A stretch of DNA of 64,000 nucleotides, taken from Streptomyces fulvoviolaceus (GTDB lineage Bacteria > Actinomycetota > Actinomycetes > Streptomycetales > Streptomycetaceae). Positions 54,764 through 62,661 of this stretch are shown here, piece after piece. The position numbers were made by a program, and so were the translations under genes. The notes under the pieces were generated by a model that saw only the letters and a list, made by a program, of their open reading frames with translations, was not told the origin of the DNA and searched no databases. The stretch's first letter is position 1. Every line of letters begins with the position of its first letter. The stretch covers positions 186,001 through 250,000 of the forward strand of contig NZ_JOEY01000005.1 in assembly GCF_000718165.1 (NCBI RefSeq). Reading direction: 5' to 3'.

Positions 54764-55072
54764 TTACTTCTCGATGATCGCGAGCACGTCGCGAGCCGAG
54801 AGGACGAGGTACTCCTCGCCGTTGTACTTCACCTCGGTGCCGCCGTACTTGCTGTACAGCACGATGTCGCCGGTCTTGACGTCGAGCGGCAGGCGCTCGC
54901 CGTTCTCGAAGCGGCCCGGGCCCACGGCCAGGACGACGCCCTCCTGGGGCTTCTCCTTGGCGGTGTCCGGGATGACCAGGCCAGAGGCGGTGGTCTGCTC
55001 AGCGTCGAGCGGCTGGACCACAATGCGGTCCTCGAGCGGCTTGATGGCAACCTTGGAGCTGGTGGTCGTCAC
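54764..55072 (-). CDS. groES: 10-kDa co-chaperonin GroES
   Basis: This 102-aa protein starts from GTG. The mobile loop segment [21 protein letters not shown] and the sequence [43 protein letters not shown] are normal. It caps the GroEL ring. It is first in the groES-groEL1 operon, with two CIRCE operators in the upstream 100-170 bp. Confidence 0.97.
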   Translation of the reverse strand: MTTTSSKVAIKPLEDRIVVQPLDAEQTTASGLVIPDTAKEKPQEGVVLAVGPGRFENGERLPLDVKTGDIVLYSKYGGTEVKYNGEEYLVLSARDVLAIIEK

Positions 55073-55169
55073 GATCCGACCTCCCCCTTCGGAGATCTCA
55101 CGGGGTTAACTGTCTGAGGTGGCGACCAGGTGGATCCGTCGTCGCGGGTGCCGGACCTGCCCGTCGCTA

Positions 55170-55196
55170 TTGGCACTCTCCAGTGGGGAGTGCCAG
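55170..55196 (-). promoter_or_regulatory. CIRCE element (HrcA operator), proximal
   Basis: TTGGCACTC (55170-55178), 9-nt spacer, GAGTGCCAG (55188-55196). The consensus is TTAGCACTC-N9-GAGTGCTAA, where HrcA represses heat-shock operons. The element lies 98 bp upstream of groES. Confidence 0.9.
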
Positions 55197-55216
55197 GGCC
55201 GAGACTATGACTGCGA

Positions 55217-55243
55217 TTAGCACTCGGTCAAGCGGAGTGCCAA
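55217..55243 (-). promoter_or_regulatory. CIRCE element (HrcA operator), distal
   Basis: TTAGCACTC (55217-55225) with the exact 9-nt spacer and GAGTGCCAA (55235-55243). It has one difference from consensus in 18 positions. The second copy is spaced 47 bp from the proximal one. Confidence 0.93.
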
Positions 55244-55354
55244 TTCGCGGCGCCGGCCGGGTTGGTTTGCTGGCGCCCTGTGCCGTCGTGGCCGTCTCTG
55301 GGGGCTGCCGCCCCCAGGCCCCCGCTGTCGGCCCGACACAACACGAAGACCCGA

Positions 55355-56152
55355 CTACAGGTAGTCCTCCAGGCGCCCCACCGTCAGCCCTCGCCCCTGG
55401 ATCTCCCGCAGCAGCCTCGTCGTCCGCTCCACGAGGGCCTGGCCCGCCACCTCACCCGACGCCACCGACACGATGTCGCCCGCCCGCAGCCGCTTCTCGC
55501 CCGCTACGAAGCTCAGCTCGTCCCCCTCCATCGACGCCCGCCACAGCACGACCGCCGCGAGCCCGCAGTCGGCCGCCGCATGGAGTGTCGTCGTGTCGTA
55601 CGTGCCGTAGGGCGGGCGGAGGAGGCGGGGGCGGATGCCGAAGCGGGACTTGACCTTGTCCTGCTGGCCGCAGATCTCGGCGCGCTGGCCGACGTAGGGC
55701 AGGCCGCGCAGGGCGGGGTGGTCGAGAGTGTGGTTCTGGATGCTCGCGCCGACCGACTGGAGGCGCGCGAAGTGGCCGTACCCGGGGCCGACGACGCTGT
55801 CCGTGAGGAACAGGGTGACCGGCAGGCGCAGTTCGCGGACCATGTCGACGAACCGCGGGTCCTTCTCGGCTCCGTCGTCGTAGGTCAGGAAGACGACCTT
55901 GTCGGGGGTGGGGATGTGGTTCACGACGGGCAGCCCCGCGAGGGCGGGCTTCGCCGGGCGCCTCGGGGGTGCGGCGAGTGGGACCGTGAGGCCCCAGCGG
56001 CGGTACGGCCGCTCGCCCGCGCCCTCCGGCCCGTACGACCCCACCCGCTGCGCCGCCTTCTTGCCCAGCCGCTCGATGGGGTCGACGGACTGGGCGCAGC
56101 CGGCGAGCAACAAGGTCGCCAGGACCGCGGCCACCAGCCCGCGCGACCTCAC
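55355..56152 (-). CDS. Lipoprotein polysaccharide deacetylase-like (downstream copy)
   Basis: This 265-aa protein starts from GTG overlapping the previous stop (GTGA), so the pair is coupled. It has a lipobox LLAGC (Cys19). The NodB fold has TYDDG (Asp92, Asp93), NHTLDH (His141, His145) and RPPYG. The final catalytic block differs: GDIVSVASGEVAG replaces the L-x-H motif that carries the catalytic-base His. The zinc site is thus complete but the fifth CE4 motif is not. The likely substrate class is cell-wall glycan; activity is doubtful. Confidence 0.87.
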   Translation of the reverse strand: MRSRGLVAAVLATLLLAGCAQSVDPIERLGKKAAQRVGSYGPEGAGERPYRRWGLTVPLAAPPRRPAKPALAGLPVVNHIPTPDKVVFLTYDDGAEKDPRFVDMVRELRLPVTLFLTDSVVGPGYGHFARLQSVGASIQNHTLDHPALRGLPYVGQRAEICGQQDKVKSRFGIRPRLLRPPYGTYDTTTLHAAADCGLAAVVLWRASMEGDELSFVAGEKRLRAGDIVSVASGEVAGQALVERTTRLLREIQGRGLTVGRLEDYL

Positions 56153-57090
56153 AGGTAGTCCTCCAGCCGTGCCACCGCGTACCCCTCGGCCGTGATCTTG
56201 TCGAGGAAGCGGCGGATCATGTCGGGCATCGTGCCCTTCCAGTCCTCCCGGCCCCGGAAGTGGCTGAGGACGATGTCACCGGGGCGGATCTTCCGGTCCC
56301 ATTCGCGGTACTCCCAGTGGTCGACGAAGACCTCCTCGTTCCAGATCGGCGCGTACTTCACCCCGCAGGACTTCGCGGCGCGCAGGGTGTCCTCGTTGTA
56401 GTTGCCGAAGGGCGGGCGGAAGAGAGTGGGGCGCTTGCCGTAGTGCTTCTCGATGACGTCCTGCATGCCACAGATCTCGTGCTTCTGGCGGGCGTAGGAA
56501 AGTCCGGGCAGGTAGGGGTGATGGAGGGTGTGGTTGTTGAGTACGACCCCTCTGGCCTGCATCTTCTTGAAGTAGCCGTAGTCCTCCTTGACCAGGTAGT
56601 CGCTGAGGAAGGCGGTGTACGGGATCTTCAGTTCGCTCATCATGCGCAGGAACGCCGGGTCCTTCTCGGCGCCGTCGTCGATGGTGAGGAAGACGATCTT
56701 CTGCTTGGTGGGGATGGTGGTGAAGATCGGCGGCAGGCCCAACTTCTCGTGGCCGTCGACCTCGAAGCCCTTGCGGGTGGTGATGCGCGGCTTCTTCGCG
56801 GGCGGCGCCGGGGGTGTCAGCGGGACCTTCTTCAGGCCCCAGCGTTTCGTCGCCGCCGCCCGGGCCTTGTACGCGGCACGCAGCTTGGTGGCGTAGCCGT
56901 CGAGGGCGCGGGCCGGGGGCGCCTGGAGGCGCTGCTGGCCGGGGGCGGGGGGCACCCGGGAGCCGTCGCCCTGCGCACAGCCGGAGGCGACGGCGGCGAC
57001 GGCGAGGACGGCGACGCCACCCCGCACCCTCGACGACCGACTCCGCACCCCGGAAGACCGGTTTTTGTAATTTTGTCCTACTTCTCGCAT
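56149..57090 (-). CDS. Lipoprotein polysaccharide deacetylase (upstream copy)
   Basis: This 313-aa protein starts at the ATG at 57090; a later GTG within RSRSSRVRGG would shorten the N-terminus. The lipobox is AVASGC (Cys38). CE4/NodB motifs are all visible: TIDDG (Asp138, Asp139), NHTLHH (His187, His191), RPPFGNYNED and GDIVLSHF with His277. It probably deacetylates peptidoglycan or another wall polymer at the outer face of the membrane. Both this and its downstream neighbour end in the same LEDYL sequence, consistent with tandem duplication. Confidence 0.87.
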   Translation of the reverse strand: MREVGQNYKNRSSGVRSRSSRVRGGVAVLAVAAVASGCAQGDGSRVPPAPGQQRLQAPPARALDGYATKLRAAYKARAAATKRWGLKKVPLTPPAPPAKKPRITTRKGFEVDGHEKLGLPPIFTTIPTKQKIVFLTIDDGAEKDPAFLRMMSELKIPYTAFLSDYLVKEDYGYFKKMQARGVVLNNHTLHHPYLPGLSYARQKHEICGMQDVIEKHYGKRPTLFRPPFGNYNEDTLRAAKSCGVKYAPIWNEEVFVDHWEYREWDRKIRPGDIVLSHFRGREDWKGTMPDMIRRFLDKITAEGYAVARLEDYL

Positions 57091-57180
57091 GGTGTCGGAT
57101 CTTCGCAGGTCACCGCCTCGGGCCGGCGCCGACACCGCCGCCGGAGGCGCACCGTCCACCGACTGGCCCACAATGAGCCG

Positions 57181-58341
57181 GTGAACGACCTCGCTCCCCT
57201 CCTCACCCCAGAGGGCCGCGCCCTCCTCGACGAAGTGCGCGACACCGCCCCCGCCGACGAACTCACCGTCGCCACCAGGCTCCGCCGCGAACACCCCGTC
57301 GAACTCGTCTCGGCGGCGCTCGGACAGGCGCGGCTGCGGCAGCGGGCGGCGGCGAAGTTCGGGCCCCAGGACGCGGGGCGGATGTTCTTCACGCCGAACG
57401 GGGTGGAGCAGTCGACGCGGGCGAGTGTGGCGACGTATCGCGCGGAACGGCTGAAGGCGCTGGGGGTGACCTCCGTCGCCGACCTGTGCTGCGGCATCGG
57501 GGGCGACGCGATCGCACTCGCCCGGGTCGGGATCCGGGTCCTCGCCGTGGACCGCGATCCGCTCACCGCCGCCGCGGCCCGGGCGAACGCCGACGCGCTG
57601 GGGATCGCCGATCTGGTCGAGGTGCGGGAGGCGGATGTCACGGAGGTGGATACGGCCGCGTACGACGCCGTGTTCGTGGACCCCGCCCGGCGCGGCGGCC
57701 GGGGCCGGATCTTCGACCCCGAGGCCTACTCCCCGCCCCTCTCCTGGGCCGTCGAGGCCGCCCTCAAGGCGCCGCACGCCGCGCTGAAGATCGCGCCCGG
57801 CATCCCCCACGAGGCGATTCCCGCGGACGCCGAGGCCGAGTGGATCTCGGACGGGGGTGATGTGAAGGAGGCGGTGCTGTGGTTCGGGACAGAGCCCGGG
57901 GCGGTGCGGGCGACCCTGCTGCCGGGGCCGCGCACACTGCTCGGCCGCGGCCTCCCCGACCCCGAAGTCCGGTCTGTCGGGCGGTACTTGTACGAGCCCG
58001 ACGGCGCCGCCATCCGCGCCCACCTGGTCGCCGAGGTGGCCGAACAGCTCGACGGCGGGCTGATCGACCCGACCATCGCCTACGTCACCGCGGACGAGCT
58101 GCGCGCGACCCCGTATGCCACCGCGTACGAGATCACCGACCAACTCCCCTTCAACCTGAAGAAGTTGAAGGCACTGCTGCGGGAGCGCGGGGTCGGGATC
58201 CTGACCGTGAAGAAGCGGGGGTCGGCCGTCGAGCCGGAGGAGCTGCGGAAGAAGGTCAAGCCGCAGGGGCCGAACTCGGCGACCGTGTTCCTGACCCGGG
58301 TGGCGGGGGCGCCGACGATGCTGATCGGTGCCCCCGCGTAG
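57181..58341 (+). CDS. Class I SAM-dependent methyltransferase with THUMP-like domain
   Basis: This 386-aa protein starts from GTG. The SAM motif is VADLCCGIGGDAIALA (residues ~100-115), with VLAVDRDPLTAAAARANA and the Asp-Pro motif AVFVDPARRGGRGRIFD. The C-terminal domain (RSVGRYLYEPDGAAIRAHLVAEVAEQLDG, KKRGSAVEPEELRKKV) is the THUMP-like module seen in actinomycete methyltransferases of unknown substrate. RNA is a likely target. It is divergent from the deacetylase pair and convergent with the cell-wall-binding protein gene. Confidence 0.88.
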   Translation: MNDLAPLLTPEGRALLDEVRDTAPADELTVATRLRREHPVELVSAALGQARLRQRAAAKFGPQDAGRMFFTPNGVEQSTRASVATYRAERLKALGVTSVADLCCGIGGDAIALARVGIRVLAVDRDPLTAAAARANADALGIADLVEVREADVTEVDTAAYDAVFVDPARRGGRGRIFDPEAYSPPLSWAVEAALKAPHAALKIAPGIPHEAIPADAEAEWISDGGDVKEAVLWFGTEPGAVRATLLPGPRTLLGRGLPDPEVRSVGRYLYEPDGAAIRAHLVAEVAEQLDGGLIDPTIAYVTADELRATPYATAYEITDQLPFNLKKLKALLRERGVGILTVKKRGSAVEPEELRKKVKPQGPNSATVFLTRVAGAPTMLIGAPA

Positions 58342-58345
58342 CCGC

Positions 58346-60385
58346 CTACTGGTGGTGGACCGTCCTGAGCGGGTCCAGGTGCGGGTCGGCGCCGACCGGG
58401 CCGGACCGCGCCACGGTGGCGGGCTGGCCGTCGTTGGTGCGGGCGGCGAAGGTGCTCGCCTGGGTGCTCGGCGGCTCGTCGCCGTTGAGGTACGGGTGGT
58501 ACACGAACTGGCTCGAACTCGCGCTGATCGCGGCGCCCGCGGTGTTCAGCGCGCCCGCCGTGACCGAGCCGGTGGAGCCGAAGGCGACCGTGAACTGCGT
58601 GCTCGCTGACTCGCGCAACAGGTAGCTCTTGACCTCGCTGGACAGGTCCGGGCGGGAGGTCCACAACACGGGGCCGAAGACGTTCATCGCCGCGCCCGCG
58701 GACACCCCGTCGCGCCAGGAGCCGGAGTAGGCGAGGGCGACGTTGCTCGGCGCGGTCCACCAGAACTTGGCGACGGCCACCGAGAGGGCTTCCTTGGTGG
58801 CGCCCGTGATCGGGTAGTACGAGTACGACGACGGCCACTTCGAGAAGGACGTGTGGGTCAGCGCGTACTTCGCGTCCGAGCCCACCGTGATGACCATGGT
58901 CGTCTTGGGGTTGAGGCCGTTGAGGTACGACTTCACCGACGAGGTCAGCGTCCTGCCGTTCGTGAGGACGAGGCCGCCCGCGCTGGCCGTGCCGTCGGAA
59001 CCGGCGGCGGCTGACGCCGCGAGAGCCGCGTAGGCGTCGGTGCCGGAGGCCAGGAACACGTACTTCGGGGTGCTGGTGAAGGACTTCGCCACCGAGACGG
59101 AGGTCGCGTACCGGTCCGCGCCGGACAGCCGCTTCGGGACGTAGCCGAGCGCCTTCAGCTGCGAGGAGACCGTGGTGCTGAGGACGGAGGTGTTGCCGAC
59201 GAGGTAGACGTTCTTGCCCGGCTTCAGCATCCGCTTCAGCTCGGCCTTCACCGCCGCGGTCAGCCCGCTCTTCGAGGTGCCCAGCACCGGGGCCTGCTTC
59301 CGGCCGGCCAGCCCTGGCGCGGTGAGCGAGTACGCCGCGCTGTCCCGGTTGACCAGCACCGCGGACTTGGCGGTCATCAGGCCCGGCACGCTCTCGCCGA
59401 CCGTGTTCCAGGTCCAGCGGGAGGAGGCGATGTTGGTGGCGTAGGTGTCGGCGCCGTAGACCCGGCCGGTGGAGTTCTTGCGCAGCGGCTGCCAGCTGGG
59501 GTTGCTGCCCTGCGGCGTGCCCGGGACCTTGGTGAGCTCGCCGGTGGCCAGGTCGGCGTACTCGATGGTGTGCACGTCGGAGCTGTCGCCGGAGGTGTGG
59601 GCGTCGAAGATGATCCGGGTGCCGGTGGGCGACCAGGACGGGTTCTGGTAGCCGCGGCCGTCGGTGGTGATCTGCTGGACGTCCGTACCGTCGGCGTTGG
59701 CGGTGAAGAGCTGCGACAGGCCGCCGTCGACGTTGCGGACGAAGGCGAGCTTGCTGCCGTCCGGGGAGAAGGCCGGCTGCGCGGCGTCGGTGAGGACCCG
59801 CTTGACCGTCTTCGCGGTCGGGTCGTAGACGTACACGCCGTCGTTGTCGTAGCAGCCGTAGTTGATACGGCGTGAGAAGGCGACCAGGCCGGCCGGGCTC
59901 ACCGTCGGGTCCTCGTCGCAGACGGTCGACGGCTCCTGGGCGTCCGTCAGCAGCGGCCGCGGAGCCCACGAGGCGTCGGAGGGGCCGTAGACGAGCTGGC
60001 CACCGGTGGAGTAGACGACGTAGCGGCCGCCCCACCAGAAGGCGAGGTCCTTCTGCTCGGCGCTGGAGCGCACGCCCGACGCCCAGGGCAGCACGAACCG
60101 TGAGGTCCCGCTGGGTCGGATGCTGGCAAGCTCGCCCCATTCGGAGACGATCCGGCTGCCGTCCGGAGCCCAGGCCGCGTAGGCACCCATGTAGTTGCCC
60201 ACCTGCGTGGTGGCACCGGTGGCCGGGTCGACCAGCGTCGGGCCGTCGGTGAGGATCTTGCCCTCGGTGCCCGGCCAGGGACCGGCGTCGTCGGCGGCGG
60301 CACCGGGCGCGGTGGCCAGGGCGCCCACCGCGGCGAGCGCCGCCGCGGTCGCGAGCGTCGCGACACGGCGCGTGAACAGTCTCAA
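58346..60385 (-). CDS. Secreted protein with TolB-like beta-propeller and cell-wall-binding repeats
   Basis: The TTG at 60385 has GGGGGG just upstream and begins the signal peptide LRLFTRRVATLATAAALAAVGALA; the product is 679 aa. The N-terminal half has TolB/PD40-type propeller repeats (YAAWAPDGSRIV, PAFSPDGSKLAFVRN, NPSWSPTGTRIIFD). The C-terminal half has three cell-wall-binding repeats (CW_binding_2-like, e.g. RVYGADTYATNIASS, RLSGADRYATSVSVAK). Such proteins attach non-covalently to wall polymers. Role unknown. It is in a run of leftward genes after the sigma-factor pair. Confidence 0.9.
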   Translation of the reverse strand: MRLFTRRVATLATAAALAAVGALATAPGAAADDAGPWPGTEGKILTDGPTLVDPATGATTQVGNYMGAYAAWAPDGSRIVSEWGELASIRPSGTSRFVLPWASGVRSSAEQKDLAFWWGGRYVVYSTGGQLVYGPSDASWAPRPLLTDAQEPSTVCDEDPTVSPAGLVAFSRRINYGCYDNDGVYVYDPTAKTVKRVLTDAAQPAFSPDGSKLAFVRNVDGGLSQLFTANADGTDVQQITTDGRGYQNPSWSPTGTRIIFDAHTSGDSSDVHTIEYADLATGELTKVPGTPQGSNPSWQPLRKNSTGRVYGADTYATNIASSRWTWNTVGESVPGLMTAKSAVLVNRDSAAYSLTAPGLAGRKQAPVLGTSKSGLTAAVKAELKRMLKPGKNVYLVGNTSVLSTTVSSQLKALGYVPKRLSGADRYATSVSVAKSFTSTPKYVFLASGTDAYAALAASAAAGSDGTASAGGLVLTNGRTLTSSVKSYLNGLNPKTTMVITVGSDAKYALTHTSFSKWPSSYSYYPITGATKEALSVAVAKFWWTAPSNVALAYSGSWRDGVSAGAAMNVFGPVLWTSRPDLSSEVKSYLLRESASTQFTVAFGSTGSVTAGALNTAGAAISASSSQFVYHPYLNGDEPPSTQASTFAARTNDGQPATVARSGPVGADPHLDPLRTVHHQ

Positions 60386-60485
60386 GTTGTCGACCCCCCA
60401 TGGATCATCACAAGCCCCGCACAGGGGCTGGATCACTGTAGATTCCCGATGGGGCGCATGGGAACAGAGTGACGAGGGAAGAGAA

Positions 60486-61751
60486 CTACGCTTTGCACGC
60501 GTCGGCCCTGGCCAGCAGCAGTCCCCGCTCCTGTTCGTTCCGCGTCAGCTCCGCCGCCCGCTCGAACTCCGCCCGGGCCTCCGCCGTACGGCCGAGCCGG
60601 GCCAGCAGGTCGCCGCGGACGCTGGGCAGCAAGTGGTAGTCGCGCAGGGCGGGTTCGGCGGTGAGGGCGTCGACGATCTCCAACGCCGCTTCCGGACCGT
60701 CCGCCATCGACACCGCGACCGCCCTGTTGAGTTCGACGACCGGGGACGGGGCGCGGGCGGCGAGCAGGGTGTACAGGGTCGCGATGCTCGCCCAGTCGGT
60801 GTCCTCGTAGGAGTACGCGTGTGCGTGGCAGGCGGCGATGGCGGCCTGGAGGGCGTACGGGCCGGGGGCGCCGGTCGCGGTGGCGTCGGTGCGGCCGAGG
60901 GCGGTGATGCCGCGGGCGATGAGCATGCGGTTCCAGCGGCGGCGGTTCTGGTCCTTGAGGAGGACCGGTGCGCCGGACGGGTCCGTGCGGGCCGCGGACC
61001 GGGACGCCTGGAACTCCAACAGGGAGGTCAGGCCGTGGACTTCGGGTTCCTTCGGCATCAGGGCGGACAGGATGCGGGCCAGGCGCAGCGCGTCCTCGCA
61101 GAGCGCCGGGCGCAGCCAGTCGTCGCCGGCCGTGGCGGCGTAACCCTCGTTGAAGATCAGGTAGATGACGTCCAGGACGGAGCCTAGGCGGGCCTCGCGG
61201 TCGGGGCCGTAGGGAACCTCGAAGGCGATGTTCTTCGCGGCGAGGGTGCGCTTGGCGCGGACGATGCGCTGGGCGACCGTGGATTCCGGGACCAGGAACG
61301 CGCGGGCGATCTCGGGGGTGGTGAGGCCGCCGAGGAGACGGAGGGTCAGCGCGATGCGGGCCTCGGCGGAGAGGACCGGGTGGCAGGTGGTGAAGACGAG
61401 GCGGAGCAGGTCGTCGTCGATGTCGTCGGGGGCCGACGGCTCCTCGGGCGGGGGTGTGTGCGACAGGTCCCGGCCCATCTCCGCCAGCTTGCGGGCGTAG
61501 TTCTCCCGGCGCCGGACCAGGTCCACGGCGCGGTGCCGGGCGGTGGCCATGAGCCAGGCGCCCGGGTTGTCGGGGACGCCGTCGCGCGGCCACTGCTCAA
61601 GGGCCGCGACCAGCGCGTCCTGGGCCAGCTCCTCGGCGATGCCGACGTCACGGACGATGCGGGTGACGCCGGCGATGATGCGCGCGGACTCCATACGGAA
61701 GACCGTCTCGACGGTGCCGCGGGGGTCGGTGGCGGAGGGCTGTGGGGTCAC
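60486..61751 (-). CDS. ECF42-type RNA polymerase sigma factor
   Basis: This 421-aa sigma factor has a long C-terminal extension. Regions 2 and 4 are in the first ~180 residues: IVRDVGIAEELAQDALVAALEQWPRDGVPDNPGAWLMATARHRAVD and LRLLGGLTTPEIARAFLVPESTVAQRIVRAKRTL. The remaining ~230 residues form the TPR-like helical domain of the ECF42 group (FNEGYAATAGDDWLRPALCEDALRLARIL; ELNRAVAVSMADGPEAAL). ECF42 genes are typically beside DGPF (YCII) proteins, as here with 48 bp between the genes. No anti-sigma gene is present. Confidence 0.93.
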   Translation of the reverse strand: MTPQPSATDPRGTVETVFRMESARIIAGVTRIVRDVGIAEELAQDALVAALEQWPRDGVPDNPGAWLMATARHRAVDLVRRRENYARKLAEMGRDLSHTPPPEEPSAPDDIDDDLLRLVFTTCHPVLSAEARIALTLRLLGGLTTPEIARAFLVPESTVAQRIVRAKRTLAAKNIAFEVPYGPDREARLGSVLDVIYLIFNEGYAATAGDDWLRPALCEDALRLARILSALMPKEPEVHGLTSLLEFQASRSAARTDPSGAPVLLKDQNRRRWNRMLIARGITALGRTDATATGAPGPYALQAAIAACHAHAYSYEDTDWASIATLYTLLAARAPSPVVELNRAVAVSMADGPEAALEIVDALTAEPALRDYHLLPSVRGDLLARLGRTAEARAEFERAAELTRNEQERGLLLARADACKA

Positions 61752-61799
61752 AGCCCTCCATTCGACACCTGTACGGCCGTACAGCCAAGGAACAGGCGC

Positions 61800-62156
61800 T
61801 CAGCCCTCCGCGATCTCCCGCACCTCGCAGGTCACCGTCCAGAACTCCTCGTGCACCTTCAGGAACCGCTTGGTCCACTCCAGCGCCTCGGCCTTGTCCT
61901 TGCACTGCATGACCGCGTAACCGCCGACGACCTCCTTGGACTCCGTGAAGGGCCCGTCGGTGACCGAGATCTTCCCGCCCTCCCAGTGCACCCGGGTGCC
62001 CTGGGCCGTCGGGGTCAGCCCGGCGGTGTCGAGCATCACCCCCGCCTTGGTGATCTCCTCGATCAGCTCGCCCATGCGCTGCATCAGCTCGGGGCTGGGG
62101 CCCTCGGCGGGCGCGGTGCTCTCGTCGATCTGCACGAGCGACAGGTAACGGGGCAT
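61800..62156 (-). CDS. YCII/DGPF domain protein
   Basis: This 118-aa protein starts at the ATG at 62156. The signature TDGPFTESKEVVGGYAVMQCKDKAEALEW (DGPF loop) and the N-terminal MPRYLSLVQIDE are typical. DGPF proteins accompany ECF42 sigma factors and may be their regulators or targets. It is transcribed before the sigma gene, probably in one operon. Confidence 0.92.
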   Translation of the reverse strand: MPRYLSLVQIDESTAPAEGPSPELMQRMGELIEEITKAGVMLDTAGLTPTAQGTRVHWEGGKISVTDGPFTESKEVVGGYAVMQCKDKAEALEWTKRFLKVHEEFWTVTCEVREIAEG

Positions 62157-62661
62157 GGTGACTCCTCAGGTCCGGCCGGCCGGGTCCTTCCCGGCCTCTC
62201 ACCCCTGCGTCGATCGGGAGACAGCCGGATCGACAGGCTCGACGGATTTCTTCGAGGTTTTTTCTGCGGGGTGCGTTTCCGCAGGCAGGGAGCCCTTCGG
62301 ATGCTTCCGACACAGGAGACCCGCAGCCAGTCTCCCCACGGCCAGCGGCCCTGCCGAGGAGCGGCCTGCCCCCCGAACAGGCCCTGCGCGCCTACCGCAC
62401 CATCTGGTACGTCGTCTACGGCGCCCTCGTCTTCCGGAGCGCGGAGACACGGCGGGCCGCCCTCGTAGCGAGCGCGCGGCCGGAGCTGCGGCTCGGGTGG
62501 CAGCTTGGCGAGCAGCCGAGCCCGTACGAAGCCGTATGCGTGCGCCACCCGCTCGGGCCAGCCCCGCCGTCACCGCCTGCGCGAGCTGCGCCTCCCCCGC
62601 ACCCCGTGCGAACCACTGCCGCTCACGTCACGTCCGTAAGCTCGGCGCGCTGCCATCACAC
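62157..62661. other. Gene-free region with TetR-like remnant
   Basis: This 505-bp gap precedes the DGPF gene (leftward) and follows the leftward FG-GAP gene. It contains a TetR-like fragment on the plus strand (separate entry). The tract GGTTTTTTCTGCGG (62260-62273) is unusually T-rich for this genome. The DGPF promoter must lie in the left part. No other recognisable element. Confidence 0.5.
62351..62533 (+). pseudogene. Fragment of a TetR-family regulator C-terminal domain
   Basis: In one frame the sequence reads LPPEQALRAYRTIWYVVYG then ALVFRSAETRRAA. This resembles the ligand-domain helix of TetR proteins (xxAxRAYRTLWxxxxGxLVFRxxxxRR). No helix-turn-helix, start codon or intact end is found nearby, so it is most likely a decayed remnant. 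Weak evidence. Confidence 0.4.
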
